Of a DNA stretch of 15,667 nt, positions 7,225 through 14,464 are shown in pieces. The notes under the pieces were generated by a model. It was not told the DNA's origin and searched no databases. It saw nothing but the letters and a program-made list of their open reading frames with translations. Each line of letters opens with the position of its first letter. Positions within the stretch are counted from its first letter, which is position 1. The position numbers and the translations under genes were made by a program. The stretch spans positions 1-15,667 of the forward strand of contig JAIEFH010000050.1 in NCBI GenBank assembly GCA_029067025.1, in the 5' to 3' direction. The DNA comes from Oscillospiraceae bacterium. Lineage in GTDB: Bacteria > Bacillota > Clostridia > Oscillospirales > Oscillospiraceae.

Positions 7225-8097
7225 ATGAGCAAAGTTGGTATCATCGGCGCCGGCACTATGGGCCAGGGCATCGCCAAGGCGTTCGCCCAGAGCGGCTGGA
7301 CTGTCGCCCTGTGCGACATCAAGCAGGAGTGGGCTGACGGCGGGAAGGCCAAGATCCAGAAGGGCTACGCCAAGCTGGTGGAAAAGGGCAAGATGGATCA
7401 GGAGAAGGTGGACGCCATTGTCAACGCCATCACTCCGGGCCTGAAGGAGGATCTGTGCGCCGACTGCGACCTGATCGTGGAGGCCGCTTTCGAGGATATG
7501 AAGGTCAAGCAGACCACCTTCGGCGAGCTGGACAAGATCTGCAAAGAGGGCTGCATTTTCGCTTCCAACACCTCCTCTCTGTCCATCACCGAGATCGGTA
7601 AGGGCCTGAGCCGCCCCCTGATCGGCATGCACTTCTTCAACCCCGCCGACCGCATGAAGCTCATCGAGGTCATCGCCGGCGCCAACACCCCCGCCGAGGC
7701 GGTAGACAAGATCACCGAGATCTCCGTGGCCCTGGGCAAGACCCCCGTGCAGGTCAACGAGGCTGCCGGCTTTGTGGTCAACCGCATCCTGATCCCCATG
7801 ATCAACGAGGCCGCCTTCATTAAGATGGAGGGCGTGTCCAACATCGCCGGCATCGACGCCGCCATGAAGTTGGGCGCCAACCACCCCATGGGCCCCCTGG
7901 AGCTGGGCGACTTCATCGGCCTGGACATTTGCCTCGCCATCATGGACGTGCTGTACAACGAGACCGGCGACAGCAAGTACCGCGCCTGCCCGCTGATCCG
8001 GAAGATGGTCCGCGGCGGCAACCTGGGCGTCAAGTCCGGCAAGGGCTTCTATGTCTACAACGCCGACCGCACCAAGACCGCTGTCGACGAGCTGTAA
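7225..8097 (+). CDS. hbd: 3-hydroxybutyryl-CoA dehydrogenase
   Basis: Hbd reduces acetoacetyl-CoA to (S)-3-hydroxybutyryl-CoA with NAD(P)H, the step before crotonase. The 290-residue protein starts with a Rossmann fold carrying GAGTMG (residues 8-13). The catalytic residues visible are Ser117 and Asn115 in ASNTSS, His136 in GMHFFNPADRMKLIEVI, and Glu148 of the same block. The C-terminal domain has EAAGFVVNRILIPMINEA and the usual NHPMGPLELGDFIGLD and SGKGFYVY motifs. The start follows AGGAGGAAATTATC. It is downstream of crt in the same orientation and ends at a terminator. No thl, bcd or etf gene is in the window, so the remaining pathway must be encoded elsewhere. Confidence 0.96.
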   Translation: MSKVGIIGAGTMGQGIAKAFAQSGWTVALCDIKQEWADGGKAKIQKGYAKLVEKGKMDQEKVDAIVNAITPGLKEDLCADCDLIVEAAFEDMKVKQTTFGELDKICKEGCIFASNTSSLSITEIGKGLSRPLIGMHFFNPADRMKLIEVIAGANTPAEAVDKITEISVALGKTPVQVNEAAGFVVNRILIPMINEAAFIKMEGVSNIAGIDAAMKLGANHPMGPLELGDFIGLDICLAIMDVLYNETGDSKYRACPLIRKMVRGGNLGVKSGKGFYVYNADRTKTAVDEL

Positions 8098-8211
8098 GGA
8101 TCCCACGCCGAACAGAGGCTTTTTCCATTACGCAAAGTAATCTAAAAAATTTCGACAACGGTGTGTTGAACGCCGTCAGCAAAAACGAACCGGAATTTTA
8201 TTCCACTAAAG

Positions 8212-8248
8212 AGTCCAGGGCGAACTGGTGTTTCGCTCTGGACTTTTT
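8212..8248 (+). terminator. Rho-independent terminator of crt-hbd
   Basis: AGTCCAGGGCGAA (8212-8224) pairs with TTCGCTCTGGACT (8232-8244) over 13 bp including one G-U pair, and a run of five T's overlaps and follows the stem end. Confidence 0.85.
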
Positions 8249-8339
8249 GTGCAATTTTGCATAAATTTTTGATTAAAATATGTAGGCCACCCAGTGCTGG
8301 TAGTTCAAGGCACTTTGTGATTTCCACATCTTGTATCCC

Positions 8340-8366
8340 TGTCAAATTTTGTCAAATCCTGTCGAA
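8340..8366 (+). promoter_or_regulatory. Three helically phased Spo0A-box-like motifs
   Basis: TGTCAAAT (8340), TGTCAAAT (8350) and TGTCGAAC (8360) begin exactly 10 bp apart, placing them on one face of the helix. TGTCGAA is the core Spo0A box of endospore-forming Firmicutes; the first two copies differ by one base. A further match, TTGTCGAAA, lies on the minus strand at 8158-8150. The array ends about 10 bp upstream of a -35 element, where activating Spo0A boxes are usually found. Binding is inferred. Confidence 0.5.
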
Positions 8367-8376
8367 CGGTTCCCCC

Positions 8377-8405
8377 TTGCGCAGGATGATTACTACGTGG
8401 ATAAT
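8377..8405 (+). promoter_or_regulatory. Candidate sigma-A promoter of the DUF6514 gene
   Basis: TTGCGC (8377-8382) and GATAAT (8400-8405) are 17 bp apart. They lie just downstream of the phased TGTC motifs and about 40 nt before the start codon. The -35 match is partial, as in an activator-dependent promoter. Confidence 0.5.
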
Positions 8406-8442
8406 ATTCTTAAGAAAAGCGAAAGAGAGGTGATTTGAGAAT

Positions 8443-8712
8443 ATGCGAGAATTATTTCTGGAAACTTTGGAGCTGGCCGACCAGACCGGCACAGTCCGCC
8501 GCTACGACTATTCCATTCTCATCGGAGAGATGGACGTAGGCCCCTATGCCTGTGAGAGCTATGGCGTCAGGATCTCCGAACAGGGCGGCGGACAGGCGTC
8601 TGTGCCCAACATCACGTGCAGCGCCTCCCGCATCGACGAGCTCAGCGGCCTGCTGGTGCGCAACGGCGTGACGCCTACGGCCCTGCGCGATGTTGTGCTC
8701 GACTGGCTTTAG
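8443..8712 (+). CDS. Small DUF6514 family protein
   Basis: This is an 89-residue acidic cytosolic protein with no signal peptide or membrane segment. The central ESYGVRI, the NITCSASRIDEL segment and the ending LLVRNGVTPTALRDVVLDWL match what I recall of the DUF6514 family, found in many Clostridia. Its function is unknown. The start ATG follows a purine-rich site (AGAGAGGTGAT). It is monocistronic: a terminator precedes it at 8212-8248 and another follows at 8824. The 345-bp region before it (8098-8442) contains no other gene, only the upstream terminator, Spo0A-box-like motifs and the promoter, which hints at control in stationary phase or sporulation. Confidence 0.8.
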   Translation: MRELFLETLELADQTGTVRRYDYSILIGEMDVGPYACESYGVRISEQGGGQASVPNITCSASRIDELSGLLVRNGVTPTALRDVVLDWL

Positions 8713-8823
8713 CAGGCTTTTGCCGTACCGTCCTACCAGTTCTAAAGACCTATGAGACGGATTTGCCCGACGGGTTCTACTGTCCGACCGGTACTGAATA
8801 TAGATATAGATCAGCGCCATAAA

Positions 8824-8855
8824 GGCGGGGGAATTGATTTTCCCCCGCCCTTTTC
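8824..8855. terminator. Terminator between DUF6514 gene and the convergent remnant
   Basis: A 10-bp stem GGCGGGGGAA (8824-8833) / TTCCCCCGCC (8840-8849) is followed on the plus strand by CTTTTCCTTTT. It separates convergent genes. On the minus strand the trailing sequence has only a short T stretch, so termination there is likely weaker. Confidence 0.83.
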
Positions 8856-8858
8856 CTT

Positions 8859-9689
8859 TTATTCGCTTTTCAGCGCCAGCACCTGATCCGCCAGGCGATC
8901 CGCCGTCTGGGCCACGCCGTCGAAATCCACATAGGGGTTATAGAGCTTCTCCAGCCGGTCATGGGCCTCCTTCGCCTGGGCAAGCCCGGCAATCCCCTCC
9001 TCCAGCAGGGCCGCCGCCACCCGCTTCGTAAAGCGCAGACGGGGACGGTTGAGGCGGTAGACATCGGCATCCGCCATAGCGTCCAGCCGCAGGCGGCGGT
9101 GGGCGTGGTGGGGCCAGGGATCCTCCTGGCTGGAGGTGACAAAGGCCAGCGAGAGGCCGGGGAAAATCACGTGGGCCAGCCGGTCGGGGGCCATGGGGTC
9201 GGGACAGGCGACGGCGTCGTGCCCCGCCGCCAGGGCGGCGGCGAGGATGGGGCTGAGCAGGTGGTGGGCCAAACCGTAACTGTCCGCCAGCTCATACACC
9301 CGCTCTGCCTGGGCGGACACGGTGTCCCAGAGGGTGATGGCGCCCTTATGGGTGACGGCGGAAACAAAGCGCTGATCCGCGCGTCCCTCGCCTTGGGCGG
9401 GGCGCTTGAGCTCACGGCTGATGATGCCTGCCGCCCGTTTGGCCAGCCGCTGCCGGACGTTTTCGGTATCCAGCAGCTCGTTCATGTCCCGGCGCAGCTC
9501 CCCCGCCGCGCCCAGGCAGCGGTACACCCGCTTGTAGTGGCCCTGGTATTCCGCTGTGGCCGCTAATATGTCCTGTTTCAGGGGCTGAAGCCCCCCGCGG
9601 TCATAGAACTCACTCAGGTCGATGTACCGCTCCACCACGCCGGGGCATTTGGGCTCCACCACGTGGGGCGCGGAACCAAAAAGACACGT
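8859..9689 (-). pseudogene. 5'-truncated two-domain P-loop ATPase-like gene (PRK06851-type remnant)
   Basis: The open frame from a GTG at 9662 gives 267 residues. Segments such as GVVERYIDLSEFYD, VSAVTHKGAITLWD, AAALAAGHDAVACPDPMAPDRLAHVIFPGLSLAFVTS and YNPYVDFDGV fit the duplicated ATPase family annotated PRK06851, from memory. Intact members are about 365 residues and start with a Walker A domain; that part is missing. Family-like sequence (APHVVEP) continues upstream of the GTG, and the frame stays open to the TAA at 9692-9690, which is the stop codon of the esterase gene. No ribosome site precedes the GTG. The place of the second P-loop reads ADSYGLAHHLL, without the GxxGxGK pattern. The simplest reading is a deletion or insertion that joined the esterase gene to this remnant. 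Residual expression cannot be excluded. Confidence 0.65.
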
Positions 9690-10520
9690 TTAAGTCCCGA
9701 TGTTGCCGCTGCTGATCCCGGCATCTCCTGATAAAGGAAGCCATTCCAACACCTGCTTGATCTGACTGTTCCAGAAATCCCAATCATGGCCGCCGGGCGC
9801 CTCCTGATAGGTCACGGCAAAGCCGTATCCCCGCAGGGCATCCCGTAGGTCACGGTTCCGATTCAGCAGGTCGTCCTGCGTTCCGCAGGCCAGGTAGACC
9901 TTGGGGCGCTCCGCCTCGGCGGAGGACAGCTGTTCCGCCAGCCATTTAATGTCCTTGTCGCTGTTTTTTACCTTGCTCAGATCGCCGAGGAAGCTCTCCG
10001 CAAAGCTGCGGGACGCGAAAAAGGCCTGTACGTCGTCGGTGCGGTCCTCGATCCCCTCCACGATGTTGGCGGAGGAGAGGCCCGCGATGTACCCAAAGTT
10101 CTCATGGTATTTCAAGCCATTCCGAAGCGCCCCGTATCCGCCCATGGAGAGTCCGGCGAGAAAGGTGTCCTCCCGCCTGTGGGAGAGAGGGAACATGGCC
10201 CGGGTCAGCTCCACCAGCTCTTTCCCGATAAACTCGCCGTACAGGGCATGGGCGGCCTCCCGATCCAGATAAAAGCCGTTCTCTCCGGCGGGCATCACGA
10301 CAGCCAGATCCTTCTCCTCCGCCCAGCGCTGGATGTTCGTCCCGCTGAGCCAGTCGATCTGGCTTCCCAATATGCCGTGGAGCAAATACAGGGTCTTGTA
10401 CGGTCTGGCGTCCTTTCGCAGCGCCCCAGGAAGGGGCAGTTTGTCAGCGGGCAGGATCACGTTGACATTGACCGTCCGCATCAGGGATTCTGACATCAGA
10501 TTCATCTGTAATAAAGCCAT
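9690..10520 (-). CDS. EstA-type alpha/beta-hydrolase esterase (tributyrin esterase / S-formylglutathione hydrolase-like)
   Basis: This is a 276-residue serine esterase of the esterase D / EstA group. The oxyanion-hole HG is in LLHGILGS (about 47-53). The nucleophile is Ser125 in GLSMGG. The acid is probably Asp216 or Asp217 in CGTQDDLL, and the base is His245 in GGHDWDFW. There is no signal peptide, so it is cytosolic. I chose ATG 10520 because GGAGGT lies 7 nt upstream; an earlier ATG at 10535 would overlap that site. The last dozen residues (SGDAGISSGNIGT) look unlike the family and end at the junction with the ATPase remnant. It is 79 nt downstream of the Rrf2 gene on the same strand with no clear terminator between, so it may be cotranscribed. 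Substrate unknown. Confidence 0.88.
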   Translation of the reverse strand: MALLQMNLMSESLMRTVNVNVILPADKLPLPGALRKDARPYKTLYLLHGILGSQIDWLSGTNIQRWAEEKDLAVVMPAGENGFYLDREAAHALYGEFIGKELVELTRAMFPLSHRREDTFLAGLSMGGYGALRNGLKYHENFGYIAGLSSANIVEGIEDRTDDVQAFFASRSFAESFLGDLSKVKNSDKDIKWLAEQLSSAEAERPKVYLACGTQDDLLNRNRDLRDALRGYGFAVTYQEAPGGHDWDFWNSQIKQVLEWLPLSGDAGISSGNIGT

Positions 10521-10599
10521 GGCAGTTACCTCCATTGATTAATAGCTCCGTTATACACCCTGGAGAATAAAAGAAAAGGAATTTTGAGAAATGGCGGCC

Positions 10600-11031
10600 T
10601 CAGATCACGTAATCGAACCCGTCCCCGTCCCGCCGCGTCAGGTCGGCCACCGTGACGCTGTCCAGGTAATCGTTGATGGCCCTGTCCAGCCCCTGCCACA
10701 GCGCCAGCGTGCGGCACTCCGCCGCCCGTTCGCAGGCGTCCGCCCCGTCCTCCAGGCAGGAGACAGGGGCCAGGGATTCCTCCGTCAGCCGCAGCACCTG
10801 GCCCACGGTGTACTCCTCCGGCGGTTTGGTCATCCGATAGCCGCCGCCCTTGCCCCGGACGCCGGTAAGCAGCTTGGCCTTCACCAGCAGCTTGATGATG
10901 CTCTCCAGGTATTTCTCCGAGATCTCCTGCCGCTGGGCGATGGCTTTCAACGGGATATAGCCGTCGGACTGGTGCTCCGCCAAGTCGATCAGCACCCGCA
11001 TGGCATAGCGGCCCTTGGTGGAAATCAGCAT
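10600..11031 (-). CDS. Rrf2-family transcriptional regulator (IscR/CymR-like)
   Basis: This 143-residue protein has the Rrf2 winged-helix domain: MLISTKGRYAMRVLIDLAEH at the N terminus, the IAQRQEISEKYLESIIKLL recognition region, and the GVRGKGGGYRM wing (58-67). Three cysteines at 92, 100 and 106 lie where IscR-type members bind an Fe-S cluster, although the spacing (7 and 5) is wider than in IscR. CymR-type members instead sense cysteine through a CysK complex. ATG 11031 has AGGAGG upstream (11046-11041). It is divergent from cysK-metY, and both promoters share a similar operator-like sequence, so it probably represses itself and the sulfur operon. Whether it senses Fe-S state or cysteine supply cannot be decided from sequence. 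Confidence 0.9.
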   Translation of the reverse strand: MLISTKGRYAMRVLIDLAEHQSDGYIPLKAIAQRQEISEKYLESIIKLLVKAKLLTGVRGKGGGYRMTKPPEEYTVGQVLRLTEESLAPVSCLEDGADACERAAECRTLALWQGLDRAINDYLDSVTVADLTRRDGDGFDYVI

Positions 11032-11050
11032 TGTCCACACCTCCTGTCAG

Positions 11051-11081
11051 ATAAACCCATTATATACCATGGTTAATAGGG
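11051..11081. promoter_or_regulatory. Operator-like dyad in the rrf2 promoter
   Basis: On the plus strand this reads ATAAACCCAT, then TATATACCA, then TGGTTAATAGGG. It aligns closely with 11145-11176 in the cysK promoter (shared AACCCAT, ATA, TGGTT, AT, GGG). It covers the rrf2 -10 element, so a bound regulator would block transcription. Rrf2 binding is inferred. Confidence 0.6.
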
Positions 11082-11087
11082 AATCAA
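11059..11087 (-). promoter_or_regulatory. Sigma-A promoter of the rrf2 regulator gene
   Basis: On the minus strand TTGATT (11087-11082) and TATAAT (11064-11059) are 17 bp apart. The start codon at 11031 is 27 nt downstream of the -10, giving a short leader with AGGAGG. Confidence 0.8.
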
Positions 11088-11111
11088 CCGAAACTTTTTT
11101 GCGCTACCCCC

Positions 11112-11140
11112 TTGACAACCGGAAAATACCGGAGTATAAT
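11112..11140 (+). promoter_or_regulatory. Consensus sigma-A promoter of cysK-metY
   Basis: TTGACA (11112-11117) and TATAAT (11135-11140) match consensus perfectly with a 17-bp spacer. The operator-like dyad begins 4 bp after the -10. A promoter this strong would normally need a repressor. Confidence 0.92.
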
Positions 11141-11144
11141 CCGC

Positions 11145-11176
11145 ATTAACCCATAAGATAAGTTGGTTTATATGGG
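11145..11176. promoter_or_regulatory. Operator-like dyad at the cysK transcription start
   Basis: The site reads ATTAACCCATAAGATAAG followed by TTGGTTTATATGGG, with CCCATA (11150-11155) and TATGGG (11171-11176) as inverted arms. It overlaps the expected transcription start and matches the rrf2 promoter site. This suits repression by the adjacent Rrf2 protein. Confidence 0.6.
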
Positions 11177-11221
11177 CGGCAGCGCATACGACCGATGCCG
11201 CGGGCGTGTCAGTTCGCGCCC
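11176..11221 (+). other. Two hairpins in the cysK leader
   Basis: GCGGCA (11176-11181) pairs with TGCCGC (11196-11201), and GGGCG (11202-11206) pairs with CGCCC (11217-11221). No U run follows, and no T-box or SAM riboswitch sequence is recognisable. They may only shape mRNA stability. Confidence 0.4.
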
Positions 11222-11257
11222 GTCTAATTCGAATCATAAAATCAGGAGGAAATCACC

Positions 11258-12190
11258 ATGAGCAGCATCTATACATCCGCCGACCAATTGATTGGCCGCA
11301 CCCCTCTGCTGGAGCTGACCCACATTGAGAAGGCCGAGGGCCTCCAGGCCCGCGTCCTGGCCAAGCTGGAGTACTTCAACCCCGCGGGCAGCGTGAAGGA
11401 TCGCATTGCCAAGGCCATGATCGACGACGCGGAGGAAAAGGGCCTGCTGAAGCCCGGCTCGGTCATCATCGAGCCCACCTCCGGCAACACCGGCATCGGC
11501 CTGGCCAGCGTGGCCGCCGCCCGGGGCTACCGCATCATCATCGTCATGCCCGAGACCATGAGCGTGGAGCGCCGCCAGCTGATGAAAGCCTACGGGGCCG
11601 AGCTGGTGCTCACCGAGGGGGCCAAGGGAATGAAGGGGGCCATTGCCAAGGCCGACGAGCTGGCAAAGGAAATCCCCAACAGCTTCATCCCCGGCCAGTT
11701 TGTCAACCCCGCCAATCCCGCCGTACACCGCGCCACCACCGGCCCGGAAATCTGGGACGACACCGACGGGAAGGTGGACATCTTTGTGGCCGGCGTGGGC
11801 ACCGGCGGCACCGTCACCGGCGTGGGCGAGTACCTGAAGTCGCAGAATCCCGATGTCAAAGTGGTGGCGGTGGAGCCCGCATCCTCTCCGGTGCTGAGCC
11901 AGGGCACCGCCGGGGCTCATAAAATCCAGGGCATTGGCGCTGGGTTCGTGCCCGACGTGTTGAACACCAGCGTATACGACGAGATCATTACCGTGGAGAA
12001 CGAGGACGCATTCGCCGCCGGAAAGCAGGTGGGCCGGGCTGAGGGCGTGCTGGTGGGCATCTCCTCCGGCGCGGCGGTGTGGGCCGCTGTCCAGCTTGCC
12101 AAGCGGCCTGAGAACAAGGGCAAGACCATCGTGGCCCTGCTGCCCGACACCGGCGACCGCTACCTGTCCACCCCGCTGTTCGGGGACTGA
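11258..12190 (+). CDS. cysK: O-acetylserine sulfhydrylase (cysteine synthase A)
   Basis: CysK makes L-cysteine from O-acetylserine and sulfide using PLP. The 310-residue protein has standard length and motifs: PLP lysine Lys47 in NPAGSVKDR, the substrate loop TSGNTG (74-79), the phosphate-binding GTGGT (181-185), SSGAA (269-273), and PDTGDRYLS near the C terminus. ATG 11258 follows AGGAGGAAATCACC. It is driven by a consensus promoter with an operator-like dyad and is followed 27 nt later by metY, so the two sulfhydrylases form an operon. No serine acetyltransferase (cysE) gene is present. In CymR systems CysK also acts as corepressor partner; the divergent Rrf2 gene makes that possible here. 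Confidence 0.96.
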   Translation: MSSIYTSADQLIGRTPLLELTHIEKAEGLQARVLAKLEYFNPAGSVKDRIAKAMIDDAEEKGLLKPGSVIIEPTSGNTGIGLASVAAARGYRIIIVMPETMSVERRQLMKAYGAELVLTEGAKGMKGAIAKADELAKEIPNSFIPGQFVNPANPAVHRATTGPEIWDDTDGKVDIFVAGVGTGGTVTGVGEYLKSQNPDVKVVAVEPASSPVLSQGTAGAHKIQGIGAGFVPDVLNTSVYDEIITVENEDAFAAGKQVGRAEGVLVGISSGAAVWAAVQLAKRPENKGKTIVALLPDTGDRYLSTPLFGD

Positions 12191-12217
12191 CATTTACGAT
12201 ATAAGGAGTATTTACCG

Positions 12218-13501
12218 ATGAGCAATTATAAATTTGAGACCCTCCAGCTCCACGTGGGCCAGGAGCAGCCCGATCCCGCCACCGACGCCCGGGCGGTACC
12301 CATCTACCAGACCACCTCCTATGTGTTCCGCAACTCCGCCCACGCCGCGGCCCGGTTTGGTCTGGCGGACGCGGGCAACATCTACGGACGGCTGACCAAC
12401 TCCACCCAGGACGTGCTGGAAAAGCGCATCGCGGCTCTGGAGGGCGGCGTGGCGGCCCTGGCCACCGCCTCCGGCGCGGCGGCTATCACCTACACCATCC
12501 AGGCCCTGGCCCAGGCCGGGGATCACATCGTGGCCCAAAAGACCATCTACGGCGGCAGCTACAATCTGCTGGCCCACACCCTGAGCCAGTTCGGCGTCTC
12601 TACTACTTTTGTGGACGCCCACGATCTGAACGCGGTCACCGCCGCCATCCGGCCCAACACCAAGGCCGTCTATCTGGAGACCCTGGGCAACCCTAACTCC
12701 GACATCCCCGACATTGACGCTATTGCGGAGATCGCCCATGCCCACGGCCTGCCTCTGGTTATCGACAACACCTTTGGCACGCCCTACCTCATCCGGCCCA
12801 TCGAGCACGGCGCGGACATCGTGGTCCACTCCGCCACCAAGTTCATCGGCGGACACGGCACCACCCTGGGCGGCGTCATCGTGGACAGCGGCAAGTTTGA
12901 CTGGAAGGCGTCCGGCAAGTACGCCCCCATCGCCGAGGCCAACCCCAGCTACCACGGTGTGTCTTTCGTGGACGCCGCCGGCCCCGCCGCCTTCGTCACC
13001 TACATCCGGGCCATCCTGCTGCGGGATATGGGCGCGACCCTCTCCCCCTTCAATGCCTTTCTGCTGCTCCAGGGGGTGGAGACCCTGTCCCTCCGCCTGG
13101 ACCGCCACGCCGAGAACACCAAGAAGGTGGTGGAGTTCCTGGCAAACCACCCCCAGGTGGAGAAGGTCAACCATCCTTCTCTGCCCAACCACCCCGACCA
13201 TGCCCTGTATGAGAAGTACTTCCCCCACGGCGGCGCGTCCATCTTCACCTTTGAGATCAAGGGCGGCCAGGAGGAGGCCCACAAGTTCATCGACAGCCTG
13301 GAGATCTTCTCCCTGCTGGCCAACGTGGCGGACGTGAAATCTCTGGTCATCCACCCGGCCACCACCACCCACTCCCAGCTCACCCCAGAGGAGCTGGAGG
13401 ATCAGGGCATCAAGCCCAACACCATCCGGCTGTCCATTGGCACCGAACACATCGACGACATCATCGCCGATCTGGAAAAGGGCTTCGCCGCGGTGAAATA
13501 A
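12218..13501 (+). CDS. metY: O-acetylhomoserine sulfhydrylase (aminocarboxypropyltransferase)
   Basis: This PLP enzyme of the Cys/Met-metabolism family converts O-acetylhomoserine and sulfide to homocysteine, the direct sulfhydrylation route to methionine. The 427-residue length is typical of MetY; cystathionine gamma-synthases are about 380. Visible motifs are YGRLTNST (56-63), SGAAA (85-89), DNTFGTPY (183-190), the PLP lysine Lys208 in HSATKFIGGHG, and the C-terminal SLVIHPATTTHSQL and IRLSIGTEHIDDI. ATG 12218 has AAGGAGT upstream. It ends 20 nt before a perfect terminator. Many family members also accept O-acetylserine. Together with cysK it captures sulfide into both sulfur amino acids. 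Confidence 0.95.
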   Translation: MSNYKFETLQLHVGQEQPDPATDARAVPIYQTTSYVFRNSAHAAARFGLADAGNIYGRLTNSTQDVLEKRIAALEGGVAALATASGAAAITYTIQALAQAGDHIVAQKTIYGGSYNLLAHTLSQFGVSTTFVDAHDLNAVTAAIRPNTKAVYLETLGNPNSDIPDIDAIAEIAHAHGLPLVIDNTFGTPYLIRPIEHGADIVVHSATKFIGGHGTTLGGVIVDSGKFDWKASGKYAPIAEANPSYHGVSFVDAAGPAAFVTYIRAILLRDMGATLSPFNAFLLLQGVETLSLRLDRHAENTKKVVEFLANHPQVEKVNHPSLPNHPDHALYEKYFPHGGASIFTFEIKGGQEEAHKFIDSLEIFSLLANVADVKSLVIHPATTTHSQLTPEELEDQGIKPNTIRLSIGTEHIDDIIADLEKGFAAVK

Positions 13502-13520
13502 GCGGCAAAGAGACGCTGAA

Positions 13521-13565
13521 AAGGCCCCCAAAGCTCCGTTGGAGCTTTGGGGGCCTTACCTTTTG
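13521..13565 (+). terminator. Strong terminator of cysK-metY
   Basis: A perfect 17-bp stem (13521-13537 with 13541-13557; arms begin AAGGCCCCCAAAG and end CCCCTT-like complement) closes a GTT loop and is followed by ACCTTTT. It lies 20 nt after the metY stop. Confidence 0.92.
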
Positions 13566-13652
13566 CTCGACGAAATCCGAAAGAAATGCTATGCTGAACA
13601 CAGCGTATCGAAACTTTACGAAAATTCATTTTGACAGGAGATTGTCGGGAAA

Positions 13653-14367
13653 ATGAAAGCAGCGCGCCAAAAGGTTTGAAGAAGTTTCGTGCTGATATTA
13701 GCCCTTGCGCTTATGGCGGGCGCCTTGAATGGGTGCGGTATGATCGGGAAAGGTAATGAGCCGGAGGGCTGGCGCGCCAAGGAAGCGGTGGCAATCGACC
13801 CGGTATACGGCACCATGGACGATTTTGACAAGCTGGTGGCGGAATGCAATAAGCGGGGGATCAAGCTGATTATCGACCTGGTTCTCAACCATACCTCCCC
13901 CGACCATCCCTGGTTCGCGGCGGCCCGTGATTATCTGGAGTCGCTGGGGCCGGATGAGGAGCCCTCCGCCGAAGAGTGCCAGTATTACGCCAGCGGCGTG
14001 GACAACAGCGCCCAGGCCTATGCCAAGGCGCTGGTCCGGGTGCAGAATTCCATCCGGGAATACCGGGAGGACGCCATCCTGCTGCGCAACCAGAACCCGG
14101 AGATCGCCCGGGGCACCGTGGCCCGGCTGGAGGAGGTCGAGGATCTGGATATTGCCGCGATCTCCAAAACCTATGACGGCAAGACGATATATGCTCTATA
14201 ATATCTCGGAGACGGACGAGAAGCAGGTGGAAATGTCCGCGGAGCAGTATGGTCCCCTGAAAGTGGCGGGGTATCTCTCGGTGGACGGCGGCGAGGTGAC
14301 CCTAGAGGACGGCACGGTCACGCTGCCCTCGTACAGCGTAGTGGTGCTGGTGGAGGATTCCCGGTAA
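13653..14367 (+). pseudogene. Decayed alpha-amylase (GH13) lipoprotein gene
   Basis: The frame starts ATG AAA GCA GCG (13653), meets TGA at 13677-13679, and resumes as a lipoprotein signal peptide, VLILALALMAGALNGCG, with a lipobox cysteine. Removing the stop joins a basic N terminus to this hydrophobic core, so TGA is probably a nonsense mutation. After GCG the product jumps to the GH13 barrel: AIDPVYGTMDDFDKLV and conserved region I, DLVLNH (about 13875-13892). The catalytic regions II-IV are absent; after EECQYY (near 13985) it resumes in a C-terminal segment with LLRNQNPEIARGTV. A frameshift near 14193-14200 moves the rest (LYNISETDEKQVEMS to VVVLVEDSR) to another frame ending at 14367. 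At least four lesions make it non-functional as an amylase. Confidence 0.88.
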
Positions 14368-14385
14368 AGTGAACCAATAAAAGCA

Positions 14386-14430
14386 AACCCGGAGGCCCTT
14401 TCCAACAGGGCCCCCGGGTTGTTCTTATTT
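14386..14430. terminator. Bidirectional terminator between amylase pseudogene and greA-like gene
   Basis: AACCCGGAGGCCCT (14386-14399) pairs with AGGGCCCCCGGGTT (14407-14420), with one A-C mismatch. Plus-strand reading is followed by GTTCTTATTTTAT and minus-strand reading by TGCTTTTATT, so it can serve both convergent genes. Confidence 0.82.
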
Positions 14431-14464
14431 TATATAGAGACGCGCCTCTGCGGCACAAGGCTGC

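Noticed and set aside
8142..8345. Small minus-strand open frame (67 residues) in the hbd-DUF6514 gap
   Set aside because: It overlaps the crt-hbd terminator, has no convincing ribosome site, and the region is better explained as regulatory DNA.
11141..11257. T-box or SAM riboswitch in the cysK leader
   Set aside because: The leader is only about 110 nt, lacks a T-box sequence and an antiterminator/terminator pair, and its hairpins have no U tract.
12212..13531. 439-residue open frame on the minus strand
   Set aside because: It is exactly antisense to metY, which has complete catalytic motifs; the antisense frame is a codon-bias shadow.
13677..13679. Possible recoded TGA (selenocysteine or readthrough) in the lipoprotein reading frame
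   Set aside because: It lies in the signal peptide, no selenocysteine insertion structure is apparent, and the gene has other inactivating lesions.
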